DNA from: Brevundimonas sp. UBA5936
GTDB lineage: Bacteria > Pseudomonadota > Alphaproteobacteria > Caulobacterales > Caulobacteraceae
DNA: 64,000 nt
Direction: 5' to 3'
Assembly: GCA_002430835.1 (NCBI GenBank)
Contig: DJDA01000132.1
Location: forward strand, 1-64,000
In this document: one piece after another, positions 18,125-26,434 of the stretch
Position numbering within the stretch: the stretch's first letter is position 1
Layout of the letters: each line of letters opens with the position of its first letter
The notes under the pieces: generated by a model
Database searches by the model: none
The model's input: the letters and a program-made list of their open reading frames with translations, nothing else
What the model was told of the DNA's origin: nothing
Position numbers and translations under genes: made by a program

Positions 18125-18856
18125 CTACTTCAACCGATAGCTGATCGTGGTGACGACCCGCACCTTCTTGTTCGGCGAGCCGGCTTCATCGCCCGTGCCG
18201 TCGCGCGACAGGATTTCGAACGAGCCCTGTCCCGCCGTCTTGATCGGCCCCAGCGGCGCGCCGGAATCCTTGGCGAACTGTTCGGCGCCGCTGCGGGCGG
18301 CGGCGGTGGCCTCGGCGATCATGGCCGGGCGCACGTCGTTCAGCTTGGTGAAGATGTAGGACGGGCCGTTGAAGTCCTGCAGCACCACGCCCTGCCGCAC
18401 CAGATCATTCAGGTTGCGGGTCGTGGTCTGCACGCGGTCGACGTCCGTGGTGCGCACGATCACGGTCTGGGTCAGGATGAAGCGCGGCCCGCCGGTCTGG
18501 CTGGCGTATTCGCGCGATCGGGTGTCGGCCACGCCCAACTGACCCAGGTCCACGGCGTCGTCGGCATAGCCCTGCGCCTTCAGGAACTGGCGCACGATGG
18601 CCAGGTCGCCGTCGATGCGCGCCTGCACCTCGGACAGTACGTCGCCCGAGGTTGTGAAACGGATCGGCAGGACGGCCAGATCGGCCTTCACGTCCTTTTC
18701 CGCCAGACCGCGCACGGTGACGGAGCGGTCGCCCGCGCGGGCGTTGACCACGCCCTGACCGATCAGGGCTCCGCCGACGATCAGGCCCACGGCCACCAGT
18801 CCGCCGAAGACGGCGGCGGGGATCAGGCGGTTGTTGTCGATGCAAGCGTCGCTCAT
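18125..18856 (-). CDS. SIMPL domain protein, membrane-anchored
   Basis: This 243-aa protein has an N-terminal signal anchor (about 10-33) and a periplasmic SIMPL (DUF541) domain: SVTVRGLAEKDVKADLAV at the start of the domain, with a C-terminal RVVTTISYRLK strand. SIMPL proteins such as YggE/BP26 form ring-like oligomers and have been linked to oxidative stress, but the molecular role is unclear. The ATG at 18856 overlaps the RHH gene's stop by 4 nt (ATGA). A longer in-frame start at 18898 would lie deep in that gene. Confidence 0.87.
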   Translation of the reverse strand: MSDACIDNNRLIPAAVFGGLVAVGLIVGGALIGQGVVNARAGDRSVTVRGLAEKDVKADLAVLPIRFTTSGDVLSEVQARIDGDLAIVRQFLKAQGYADDAVDLGQLGVADTRSREYASQTGGPRFILTQTVIVRTTDVDRVQTTTRNLNDLVRQGVVLQDFNGPSYIFTKLNDVRPAMIAEATAAARSGAEQFAKDSGAPLGPIKTAGQGSFEILSRDGTGDEAGSPNKKVRVVTTISYRLK

Positions 18857-19092
18857 GACGTCTTCTCTTCTGCGAAACTGCGGTCGCCGCCGGTCCATTG
18901 CAGGGCCAGGATGCGGCAGGCGGAGGCCAGGGGGCGGCGGCCCCGCCAGGCGTCGATGCGGATCAGCAGGCCGGACCGACTGAGCGTCAGTTCGGCCGCG
19001 ATGGCGTCCAGCACGGCCCAGAACTCAGGCTCCAGCGCCACAGAGGTGGCGTGGCCGGACAGCAGCACCGATCGTTTGGCGAGGCCGCTCAA
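18853..19092 (-). CDS. Ribbon-helix-helix domain protein
   Basis: This 79-aa protein starts with KRSVLLSGHATSVALEPEFW followed by two predicted helices (VLDAIAAELTLSRSGLLIRI). That matches the RHH_4 family of small DNA-binding-like proteins. Some members are annotated as arylsulfotransferase-related, without support. It overlaps the SIMPL gene by 4 nt and is 3 nt from the upstream lipoprotein gene, so the three form a minus-strand operon. The target is unknown. Confidence 0.78.
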   Translation of the reverse strand: MSGLAKRSVLLSGHATSVALEPEFWAVLDAIAAELTLSRSGLLIRIDAWRGRRPLASACRILALQWTGGDRSFAEEKTS

Positions 19093-19095
19093 GGC

Positions 19096-19506
19096 TTAGC
19101 GCACGCCCACCATGACGATATCGGCGCTGTTCGGCGCGCCGCGCGTCAGCACCGAATGGCGCGTGTCCGTAGTGAAGCGCAGGGCGCCCGACGGGTCGCG
19201 GATCTCGGCGCGGGCGGCGTATTCCATGCGGCTGTCGATCTTGTCGTTCGGCACCGACAGGGTGACGGCGTAGGGCGGGCCGCGACCGTCCAGGCGCTGG
19301 GTCGTCTCGGCGACGACCCGGGCGGGAGCGTCCATGCGGCTGACGTCCTCGACTTTGACCGTCAGGACATGGCCGGGCGGCAGCATGATGCGTTCGCGAT
19401 AGGTGGCGGTGACCTGGACTTCGGTCATGGAGGTCTCCGGCAGGGTGGAGCAGGCGGCGGCCAGCAGGGCCGGGGCCAGGACGAGGGGGGCGAGGAACAG
19501 GCGCAT
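19096..19506 (-). CDS. YbaY-like lipoprotein
   Basis: This 136-aa exported lipoprotein has a signal peptide ending in the lipobox LLAAAC. The body has a repeated beta pattern, TEVQVTATYRERIMLPPGHV, then AEIRDPSGALRFTTDTRHSV, as in the YbaY/YscW (PF09619-type) family of small outer-membrane lipoproteins. The function is not known. It is the first gene of the operon with the RHH and SIMPL genes. Confidence 0.78.
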   Translation of the reverse strand: MRLFLAPLVLAPALLAAACSTLPETSMTEVQVTATYRERIMLPPGHVLTVKVEDVSRMDAPARVVAETTQRLDGRGPPYAVTLSVPNDKIDSRMEYAARAEIRDPSGALRFTTDTRHSVLTRGAPNSADIVMVGVR

Positions 19507-19637
19507 CGGCGTCTCCTTTGTGCGCGGCTAGCTTAGCAGAACGCGCCAGCGTCGCATAAGGCTGCAACAGGTGAGAGACGGCGGGGATAAAGCGGTGCTA
19601 TCGGAAGTTCCCGTTTCGTTTCGACCGAGTCGCCGGC

Positions 19638-20582
19638 GTGTCCCAGTCTGAAGCTCCCCAGTCCGAAAATGCGTCGTCGCGGTTCTTGTCGCCGGCCATG
19701 CTGGCCTTCGGCGGCGTCGGGATCTGCGCCCTGATCTGGGGCACGACCTGGTACGCCATCACCTTCCAGCTCGGCGCCGTCGATCCGGTGATTTCGGTGG
19801 TGTTGCGCTTCGGCATCGCTTCGGCCTTGCTGGCCCTGATCGTCAAGGCGACGGGCGGGCGGTTGGCCTTGACGCGGGCTCAGCATCTGGCGGCGCTGGG
19901 TCAGGGGTTGTTCTCCTTCGCCATCAGCTACGCCTTCGTCTACGCTTCGGAGGAGAAGATCGCCTCGGCCGTGGTGGCGGTGATCTTCGCCGCCCTGGCC
20001 TTCCTGAACCTGATCCTGTTCCGCGTCGCCTCGGGCCAGAAGGCGGCGCGCGCCGCCTGGCTGGGCGCGGGGCTGGGCGTGATCGGCGTCGGCGTCCTGT
20101 CGGCGGGCGAGGTGATGGGCGCAGGCCTGGGCGCCCACGCGGTCGCAGGCGTCAGCTTCGCCGTGATCGCCGTCGTCGCCTCCGCCTTCGGCAACTGGTT
20201 CGCCTGGCGCGGGCAGCAGGCGGGATCGCAGGTGCTGCCGTCCACCGCCTGGGCCATGGCCTACGGCACGGGGACGCTGGCGCTCTACGCCCTGGTCACG
20301 GGCGTATCCTGGTCGGTGGCGTGGAGCCCGGCCTATGTGATCTCGCTGCTGTATCTGGCGGTGTTCGGCTCGGTCATCGCCTTCGGTCTGTATTTCACCA
20401 TCGCGCGGGCGAGGGGGTACGCCGTGGCTAGCTACATCTCGGCCCTTACGCCGCCGATCGCCATGCTGGTGTCGGTGATGTTCGAGGGCGCGCGCTTCGG
20501 CGTCCTGGCCCTGGTCGGCCTGGCCCTGGTGCTGGCCGGGCAGTTGTTCCTGATCCGCGCGCCGAAACGTTCGGCGGCCTGA
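19638..20582 (+). CDS. EamA/DMT-family transporter
   Basis: This 314-aa inner-membrane protein has ten predicted helices arranged as two EamA repeats. The first repeat opens with ICALIWGTTWYAI, a typical DMT signature; the second contains YLAVFGSVIAFGLYF and SYISALTPPIAML. Relatives export amino acids and other metabolites; the substrate is not predictable. The start is a GTG at 19638. An ATG 20 codons in, directly before the first helix, is a reasonable alternative. It ends directly against the convergent sulfurtransferase gene (TGATCA). Confidence 0.88.
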   Translation: MSQSEAPQSENASSRFLSPAMLAFGGVGICALIWGTTWYAITFQLGAVDPVISVVLRFGIASALLALIVKATGGRLALTRAQHLAALGQGLFSFAISYAFVYASEEKIASAVVAVIFAALAFLNLILFRVASGQKAARAAWLGAGLGVIGVGVLSAGEVMGAGLGAHAVAGVSFAVIAVVASAFGNWFAWRGQQAGSQVLPSTAWAMAYGTGTLALYALVTGVSWSVAWSPAYVISLLYLAVFGSVIAFGLYFTIARARGYAVASYISALTPPIAMLVSVMFEGARFGVLALVGLALVLAGQLFLIRAPKRSAA

Positions 20583-21428
20583 TCAGGCGGAGCCGGTCAC
20601 GACCGGCGCATCGGCCCGTGCGCCCCATTCGGCCCACGACCCATCGTAGAGCCGCGATGACCGCCCCAGCGCGGTCAGCCCCAGCGTCAGGATCGCCGCC
20701 GTCACGCCCGAACCGCAGCTGGTGATGACAGGTCGCTCCAGATCGACGCCCGCCGCGCGAAAAGCCTCTTCCAGCGCCGCGCCCTGCTTCAGCGTCCCGT
20801 CCGCGTTCAGCAAGCTGGAGAAGGGCAGGTTCAGCGCGCCCGGCATATGACCGGCCCGCACGCCGGGGCGCGGCTCGGCGGCTTCGCCCCGGAACCGCGC
20901 CGCCCCGCGTGCATCGACCACCTGAAGACCGTCCGCCAGCGCGGCGTTCACCTGATCGAAGTCCGTCACGGCGTCGGCGTCGAACCGCGCCTCGAACTTC
21001 GCAGGGACGGGGGCTTCGGCCGCGCCGCCTTCCAGCGGCCGCCCTTCGGCTTTCCACTTGGGCAAGCCGCCGTCCAGCACGCGCACGCGCCTGGCCCCCA
21101 TTGTCCGCAGCGTCCACCAGACCCGCGCGGCCGAGAACAGCCCCTGCGCGTCATAGACGACGATGTCGTCGCTCTCCGCGACGCCCAGCGCGCCCATCGC
21201 CTCGGCGAAGATGTCCGGCGACGGCAGCATGTGCGGATAGGGGCTGTTCCGATCCGACACGGCGTCCAGATCGAAGAAGACGGCGCCCGGCAGCCGCTCG
21301 CGCTCGAAATCCGCTCGCGCGTCACGCCCGTCCAGCCACCAGCTGGCGTCAATGATCCTCAGGTCCGGCGCGCCCCGCCGCGACACCAGGGCTTCGGTCG
21401 AGATCAGCGGCGTATCGGGCTTGGTCAT
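20583..21428 (-). CDS. sseA: 3-mercaptopyruvate/thiosulfate sulfurtransferase
   Basis: This 281-aa tandem rhodanese is a cytoplasmic enzyme moving sulfane sulfur from 3-mercaptopyruvate or thiosulfate to an acceptor such as cyanide or a thiol. The inactive N-terminal domain runs to about residue 135 (IIDASWWLDG, LPGAVFFDLD). The catalytic domain has VVDARGAARF and the active-site Cys238 in CGSGVTA. The CGSGVT form of the loop points to 3-mercaptopyruvate rather than thiosulfate. It is a single gene between convergent and divergent neighbours. Confidence 0.9.
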   Translation of the reverse strand: MTKPDTPLISTEALVSRRGAPDLRIIDASWWLDGRDARADFERERLPGAVFFDLDAVSDRNSPYPHMLPSPDIFAEAMGALGVAESDDIVVYDAQGLFSAARVWWTLRTMGARRVRVLDGGLPKWKAEGRPLEGGAAEAPVPAKFEARFDADAVTDFDQVNAALADGLQVVDARGAARFRGEAAEPRPGVRAGHMPGALNLPFSSLLNADGTLKQGAALEEAFRAAGVDLERPVITSCGSGVTAAILTLGLTALGRSSRLYDGSWAEWGARADAPVVTGSA

Positions 21429-21576
21429 CTTGTCAGATTACCATGATCGCGACGGCGATGGTCAGGGCCTGAGTCGCCGGATAAGTTGCGAAAACGCATC
21501 CGCGACGCCACCTGTCCGCCTGAAAGCCGCGGCATAGGCCCGCGAACCGCCGTTGAAACCAGTCGAAAGCGCCGCC

Positions 21577-22455
21577 GTGACCTCTCCCAACGCCGTCATC
21601 ACCCTGTCCGAAGGCCTCAAGACCCCCGTCGTCATCGGCGGCGGCGCCCGCATCGTCTTCATCGCCGGCCCGTGCCAGATGGAAAGCCGCCAGCACGCGC
21701 TGGAGACGGCCCATGCGCTGAAGGAGATCGGCGAGCGCCTGAACCTCGGCATCATCTACAAGACCAGCTTCGACAAGGCTAACCGCACCAGCGCCAGCGC
21801 CGCGCGCGGCATCGGCCTGAAGGACGCCCTGCCGATCTTCGCCGAAATCCGCGAAGTCACCGGCCTGCCGACCCTGACCGACGTCCACTCCGAGGCCCAG
21901 TGCGGCCCGGTCGGCGAGGTCGTGGACGTGCTGCAGATCCCGGCCTTCCTATCGCGCCAGACCGACCTGCTGCTGGCCGCCGCCGCCACGGGCAAGGCGA
22001 TCAACATCAAGAAGGGTCAGTTCCTGGCTCCCTGGGACATGAAGAACGTCATCGCCAAGGTTACGGGCGCGGGCAATCCCAACGTCATGGCCTGCGAGCG
22101 CGGCGCCAGCTTCGGCTACAACACCCTGGTCAGCGACATGCGCGCCCTGCCGATTCTGCGCGAGATCGGCTGCCCGGTCGTGTTCGACGCGACCCACAGC
22201 GTCCAGCAGCCGGGCGGGCAGGGCACGTCCTCGGGCGGCCAGCGCGAGTTCGTGCCGGTGCTGGCTCGCGCCGCCGTTTCGGTCGGCGTCGACGCCGTCT
22301 TCATGGAGACGCACGAAGACCCGGACAACGCTCCGTCTGACGGCCCCAACATGGTGCCGCTCAGCCAGTTCGAGGCGCTGGCCTCCGAACTCATCGCCTT
22401 CGACGACCTGGCCATCAAGCTGGGTCACAAGGGGCCGATGGCGAAGACGGCGTGA
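21577..22455 (+). CDS. kdsA: 2-dehydro-3-deoxyphosphooctonate aldolase (Kdo8P synthase)
   Basis: This enzyme of about 292 aa condenses phosphoenolpyruvate and arabinose 5-phosphate to Kdo 8-phosphate, the precursor of the LPS inner-core sugar Kdo. Motifs seen are FIAGPCQMESRQHALE, YKTSFDKANRTS, TDVHSEAQ and FDATHSVQQPGGQ. The start is uncertain: GTG 21577 (GAAAG upstream) is chosen, and TTG 21553 would add eight residues. It is followed 18 nt later by hldE, giving an inner-core sugar operon. Confidence 0.95.
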   Translation: MTSPNAVITLSEGLKTPVVIGGGARIVFIAGPCQMESRQHALETAHALKEIGERLNLGIIYKTSFDKANRTSASAARGIGLKDALPIFAEIREVTGLPTLTDVHSEAQCGPVGEVVDVLQIPAFLSRQTDLLLAAAATGKAINIKKGQFLAPWDMKNVIAKVTGAGNPNVMACERGASFGYNTLVSDMRALPILREIGCPVVFDATHSVQQPGGQGTSSGGQREFVPVLARAAVSVGVDAVFMETHEDPDNAPSDGPNMVPLSQFEALASELIAFDDLAIKLGHKGPMAKTA

Positions 22456-22473
22456 ATCCGCTAGTTCGGCGTC

Positions 22474-23934
22474 ATGGCTGAACGTTCTCTCGATCTCGGC
22501 GCCCTGCAGTCCCTGCTGGAGCGCGTGCATGACCTGAAGGTCGCCTGCGTCGGCGATCTGATGCTGGATCGCTATGTCTATGGCGAGGTCAGCCGCATCT
22601 CGCCCGAGGCGCCGATCCCCGTCCTGCGCGCGCGCCGCACCGTGGCCATGCCCGGCGGCGTCGGCAATGTCGCCCGCAACGTCGCGGCCCTGGGCGGTCA
22701 GGCCCGTCTGGGCGCCGTCGCGGGCGATGACGCGGCGGGCGCAGAGCTGGCCGATCTGATCGCCGCCGAGGACCGGGTCGAGGACGCCCTGATCCGCCCC
22801 GCAGGCGCCGCCACCATCGTCAAGACGCGCTTCGTCGCCGCCGGCCAGCAGTTGCTGCGCCTGGACGACGAGGCCGCGCTCCATTCCGGCTATGCCGACC
22901 GGGCCGTGTTTCAGGGCGCGGGCGCCATCCTGCTGTCCGACTACGCCAAGGGCGTGGTCGACGACGGCGCCGTTCAGGCGGCGCTGTGGGCCGGGGCCGA
23001 ATACGGCGCGCCGGTCATCGTCGATCCCAAGGGCCGCGATTTCGCCCGCTACGGCGCGGTCGACGTCATCAAGCCGAACGCCAGTGAACTGGCGGGCGCC
23101 ACCGGCCTGCCGACTGAGACGGATGAGCAGGTCGAAGCGGCGCTGGCGGCCCTGCTGGCCTCCACCACGGCCAAGGCCGTCATCGTCACCCGCGCGGGCA
23201 AGGGCATGACGCTGGCGCGGCGTGGCGGCGGCGTTACCCACTTCCCCGGCCGGGCGCGCGAAGTGTTCGACGTCTCGGGCGCGGGCGACACCTGCCTCGC
23301 CGCGCTGGGCCTCGCTTTGGGCGCGGGCGCGACGCTGGAGCAGGCGGTGCAGTTCGCCATCCTCGCCTCGGGCGTGGTGGTGGGCAAGAGCGGCACGGCC
23401 GTCGTCACCCCCGCCGAACTGATCGAGGCCGAGATGAGCCAGCACGCTGCGCTCGCCCAATCCAAGGTCACGCCGCTGGACGAACTGGCCGATCAGGTCG
23501 AGGCGTGGAAGCGTCAGGGCCTGAAGGTCGGCTTCACCAACGGCTGCTTCGACATCCTGCACCGCGGTCACGTCGCCTATCTGAGCCAGGCGCGCAGCTG
23601 GTGCGACCGGCTGGTGGTGGCGCTGAACACCGACGCCTCGGTGCGCCGCCTGAAGGGCGAGGGTCGTCCCGTCAACGATCTAGACAGCCGCGCCGCCGTC
23701 ATCGGCGGTCTGGCCAGCGTCGATCGCGTCACCGCCTTCGACGATCCGACCCCCATGGCCCTGATCGAGCGGCTGAAGCCCGACGTGCTCATCAAGGGCT
23801 CGGACTACACTAAGGACAAGGTGGTCGGCGCCGCCGAGGTCGAAAGCTGGGGCGGCGAAGTCCGTCTGGCCGACTTCGCCGATGGCTATTCCACGACTAA
23901 GACCATCGAGAAGATGACCGGAGACAAAGCATGA
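22474..23934 (+). CDS. hldE: Bifunctional heptose 7-phosphate kinase / heptose 1-phosphate adenylyltransferase
   Basis: This 486-aa two-domain enzyme makes ADP-D-glycero-beta-D-manno-heptose for LPS inner core. Residues about 1-325 are a PfkB-type kinase (DLMLDRYVYGEVSRISPEAP, MPGGVGNVARN and the anion-hole motif SGAGDTCLAAL near 267-277). Residues about 350-486 are a nucleotidyltransferase with FTNGCFDILHRGHVAYL. Fusion of the two is the usual form in Gram-negatives. The stop overlaps the hldD start by 4 nt (ATGA). The intermediate phosphatase GmhB and isomerase GmhA are not here. Confidence 0.96.
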   Translation: MAERSLDLGALQSLLERVHDLKVACVGDLMLDRYVYGEVSRISPEAPIPVLRARRTVAMPGGVGNVARNVAALGGQARLGAVAGDDAAGAELADLIAAEDRVEDALIRPAGAATIVKTRFVAAGQQLLRLDDEAALHSGYADRAVFQGAGAILLSDYAKGVVDDGAVQAALWAGAEYGAPVIVDPKGRDFARYGAVDVIKPNASELAGATGLPTETDEQVEAALAALLASTTAKAVIVTRAGKGMTLARRGGGVTHFPGRAREVFDVSGAGDTCLAALGLALGAGATLEQAVQFAILASGVVVGKSGTAVVTPAELIEAEMSQHAALAQSKVTPLDELADQVEAWKRQGLKVGFTNGCFDILHRGHVAYLSQARSWCDRLVVALNTDASVRRLKGEGRPVNDLDSRAAVIGGLASVDRVTAFDDPTPMALIERLKPDVLIKGSDYTKDKVVGAAEVESWGGEVRLADFADGYSTTKTIEKMTGDKA

Positions 23935-24932
23935 CGCCCAGAATGATCGTCGTCACGGGCGGCGCGGGCTTCATCGGCTCCAACATCGTCGCCCGCCTGT
24001 GCGAGAGCGGCGCCTGGGACGTGGTCGTCTGCGACCGGCTGGAGACGGCCGACCTCGCCAAGTGGAAGAACATCGCCAAACACCCCATCGCCGACCTGTG
24101 GGCGCCTGAAGAGCTGTTTGACCAGCTGGAGCGTCACGCCGACCGGATCGAGGCGGTGATCCACATGGGCGCCATCTCTTCGACGACCGAGCCGGACGCC
24201 GACCTGATCCTGCGTACCAACTTCAGCCTGTCGCGCGACATCTGGGACTGGTGCGCTGTGCGTAACGTGCGGATGATCTACGCCTCCTCGGCCGCCACCT
24301 ACGGCGACGGCGAGGCCGGGTTCGAGGACCGCGACGATCCTGAGAGCCTGAATGCTCTGCGCCCGCTAAACGCCTATGGTTATTCGAAATATCTGTTCGA
24401 CCAGTACGCTGTGCGTCAGGCCGATCGCGACGAGGCGCCGCCTCAGTGGGCCGGGCTGAAGTTCTTCAACGTCTATGGCCCGAACGAGGGCCACAAGGGC
24501 GGCATGAAGTCGGTCGTCGCCCAGATCTGGCCCAAGGTGCAGGCGGGCGAGACGGTCAGCCTGTTCCGCTCGCACAACCCGAACTATCCCGACGGGGGCC
24601 AACTTCGGGACTTCGTCTTCGTCGACGACGTGGTCGGCATCATCCTGTGGCTGCTTGAACGCGAGGACATCTCGGGCGTGTTCAACGCCGGGTCGGGGCA
24701 GGCGCGCTCCTTCGCCGATCTGGCGCGCGCCACCTTCGCGGCGGCGGGTAAGGAACCGTCCATCGCCTATGTCGACATGCCCGAGGCGATCCGAGACCGC
24801 TATCAATACTTCACGGAGGCCAGCATGGATCGCATCCGCGCCCTCGGCTACGGCGGCCAGTCGACGCCGCTGGAAGAAGGCGTGCGCCGCTACGTCCAGG
24901 ATTTCCTGGCTCAGCCGGACCCGTACCGCTGA
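23931..24932 (+). CDS. hldD: ADP-L-glycero-D-manno-heptose 6-epimerase
   Basis: This 333-aa extended short-chain dehydrogenase converts ADP-D,D-heptose to ADP-L,D-heptose, the donor used by heptosyltransferases. The NAD(P)-binding loop is VTGGAGFIGSN near the N-terminus. The catalytic YGYSKYLFDQY lies around residue 148. NPNYPDGGQLRDFVFVDDVV and FNVYGPNEGHKGGMKSVV are diagnostic of HldD among SDR epimerases. It follows hldE with a 4-nt overlap, completing the heptose branch of this operon. Confidence 0.95.
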   Translation: MTPRMIVVTGGAGFIGSNIVARLCESGAWDVVVCDRLETADLAKWKNIAKHPIADLWAPEELFDQLERHADRIEAVIHMGAISSTTEPDADLILRTNFSLSRDIWDWCAVRNVRMIYASSAATYGDGEAGFEDRDDPESLNALRPLNAYGYSKYLFDQYAVRQADRDEAPPQWAGLKFFNVYGPNEGHKGGMKSVVAQIWPKVQAGETVSLFRSHNPNYPDGGQLRDFVFVDDVVGIILWLLEREDISGVFNAGSGQARSFADLARATFAAAGKEPSIAYVDMPEAIRDRYQYFTEASMDRIRALGYGGQSTPLEEGVRRYVQDFLAQPDPYR

Positions 24933-26035
24933 TGCTGCCCAGGCTGACCTTTCGCCAGTGGGTCGGCTATGCGGGATTCGCGGTCGTCCTGGTGCTGACG
25001 GCGGCGGTCGCCGTCTGGCGCGGCGACATTCTGCGCGCCGGGCTGGACCCGCAGATCCCGTTCCAGACCTACAAGCCCCCGGCGGCGCCCGATTACGGGT
25101 CTGAAGACGCCTGGGCCCTGCTGAACGCCCGTGCGCCGGGCGCGGGTCAGGCGCACGTCTTCTTCGTCCACTCCACCACCTATGACGGCGGCAGCGACTG
25201 GAACGGGGCCATCGACGACCGCCGCGCCCTGGCCAAGCTGCGCACTGTCGTCCTGCCCAACTACGCCGGGCCGTTCGCCTCGGCGGGCGACGTCAGCGCG
25301 CCCCTGTATCGTCAGGCCAGCCTCTACAGCCGCCTGACGCTGCGCGAGGACGCGCGTGAGGCGCGGGCCTTCGCCTATGGCGACATCGAGACCGCCTTCG
25401 ACCGCTGGCTGGCGCAACGGCCTGACGGTCCGATCGTCCTGGTCGGGGTGGAGCAGGGCGCCGATCTGGTCGACCGTCTGCTGCATGATCGGGTGGCCAG
25501 GGACGCTTCGCTCAAGGCGCGTCTGGTCGCCGCCTACCTGGTCGAGGGGGTGACGCCGGTCAGCCGCTTCACCCACACGCCCCTTTGCCGCACGGATGAT
25601 GAAGTCGGCTGCGCCCTGTCCTGGCGCGCGGTCGAGGAGAACGGCGAGGGCGAGGCCAAGCGCGTCATCCGCCGCGCCCTGACCTGGAACAATCGCGGGG
25701 CCCTGATCGAGGTGGAGGGCGCGCCCATCGCCTGCGTCAACCCGGTGACCGGATCGGTCGACGCGCCCGTGTCCGAGGCGCGAGAGAGCCGGGGCGCCAC
25801 CAACGCCACCAATCTGGAATGGGGCGCGCGGCCTGCGCTTCAGCGCCGCCTGGTTGCTGCCGAATGCAGGGAGGGCATCCTGTGGCGCTCGCGCCTGAGC
25901 TCGGAATCCTTCCGCACGCCGGTGTCCTGGGCAGATCAGCGCCGGATCCCGGCCTACAACCTCTTTTACGCCGATATCGAGGCGGACGTGCTGCGCCGGC
26001 TCAAGGCCTGGGAAGAGGCCCGCGCGGCCGCCTGA
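24932..26035 (+). CDS. DUF3089 protein, alpha/beta-hydrolase-like
   Basis: This 367-aa protein has an N-terminal membrane anchor (about 9-30) and a DUF3089 body. The family motif HVFFVHSTTYDGGSDWNG appears near residue 72, and LVGVEQGADLVDRLL stands where a hydrolase nucleophile elbow would be, but with Glu-Gln in place of a Ser nucleophile (GVEQG versus GxSxG; relatives usually have GHSQG). It may therefore be catalytically degenerate. The ATG overlaps the hldD stop by 1 nt, so it is cotranscribed with the LPS core genes. Its role is unknown. Confidence 0.82.
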   Translation: MLPRLTFRQWVGYAGFAVVLVLTAAVAVWRGDILRAGLDPQIPFQTYKPPAAPDYGSEDAWALLNARAPGAGQAHVFFVHSTTYDGGSDWNGAIDDRRALAKLRTVVLPNYAGPFASAGDVSAPLYRQASLYSRLTLREDAREARAFAYGDIETAFDRWLAQRPDGPIVLVGVEQGADLVDRLLHDRVARDASLKARLVAAYLVEGVTPVSRFTHTPLCRTDDEVGCALSWRAVEENGEGEAKRVIRRALTWNNRGALIEVEGAPIACVNPVTGSVDAPVSEARESRGATNATNLEWGARPALQRRLVAAECREGILWRSRLSSESFRTPVSWADQRRIPAYNLFYADIEADVLRRLKAWEEARAAA

Positions 26036-26056
26036 GAGAGCTTCAGGTGGCCGCCG

Positions 26057-26434
26057 TCAGACCATGCTCATGTTCAGGGCGGCCATCAGGGCGTCGCGGA
26101 TGGCGGCGTCGGTGAAGGGCTTCTGCACCGTGGGATTGCCGCGCCAGTGCTCGGGCAGGCCGCTTTCGCCATAGCCGGTGGAGAAGACGAAGGGGACGCC
26201 CCGCGCCTTCAGCGCCTCGGCGATGGGAAACACCTCCTGGCCCGCCACATTGACGTCCAGCAGGGCGGCGTCGAGATCGGTCTCGCCGGTTGCGACGCGC
26301 AGGCCGTCGCCGACGTTCGATTCCGGGCCGATAACGGTGCATCCCATGTCGCCGAGAATGGTCTCCAGCAGCATGGCGACCAGGGACTCATCCTCGACGA
26401 TCAGCACGCGGCGGCCTGAAAGCACGTCGGTCAT
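26057..26434 (-). CDS. Single-domain response regulator
   Basis: This 125-aa receiver domain has no output domain. The acidic pocket is VEDES (residues 13-17), the phospho-acceptor is Asp60 in LLDVNVAG, the conserved Thr/Ser is in FSTGYGE, and the Lys is in VQKPF. Such stand-alone receivers act by protein contact, as phosphate sinks or by feedback on a kinase. It overlaps the HWE kinase gene by 4 nt (ATGA), so the kinase is its likely partner. Confidence 0.93.
   Translation of the reverse strand: MTDVLSGRRVLIVEDESLVAMLLETILGDMGCTVIGPESNVGDGLRVATGETDLDAALLDVNVAGQEVFPIAEALKARGVPFVFSTGYGESGLPEHWRGNPTVQKPFTDAAIRDALMAALNMSMV

Noticed and set aside
21949..23571. 540-codon minus-strand frame opposite kdsA and hldE
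   Set aside because: It is the third-position shadow of well-supported plus-strand genes in GC-rich DNA.
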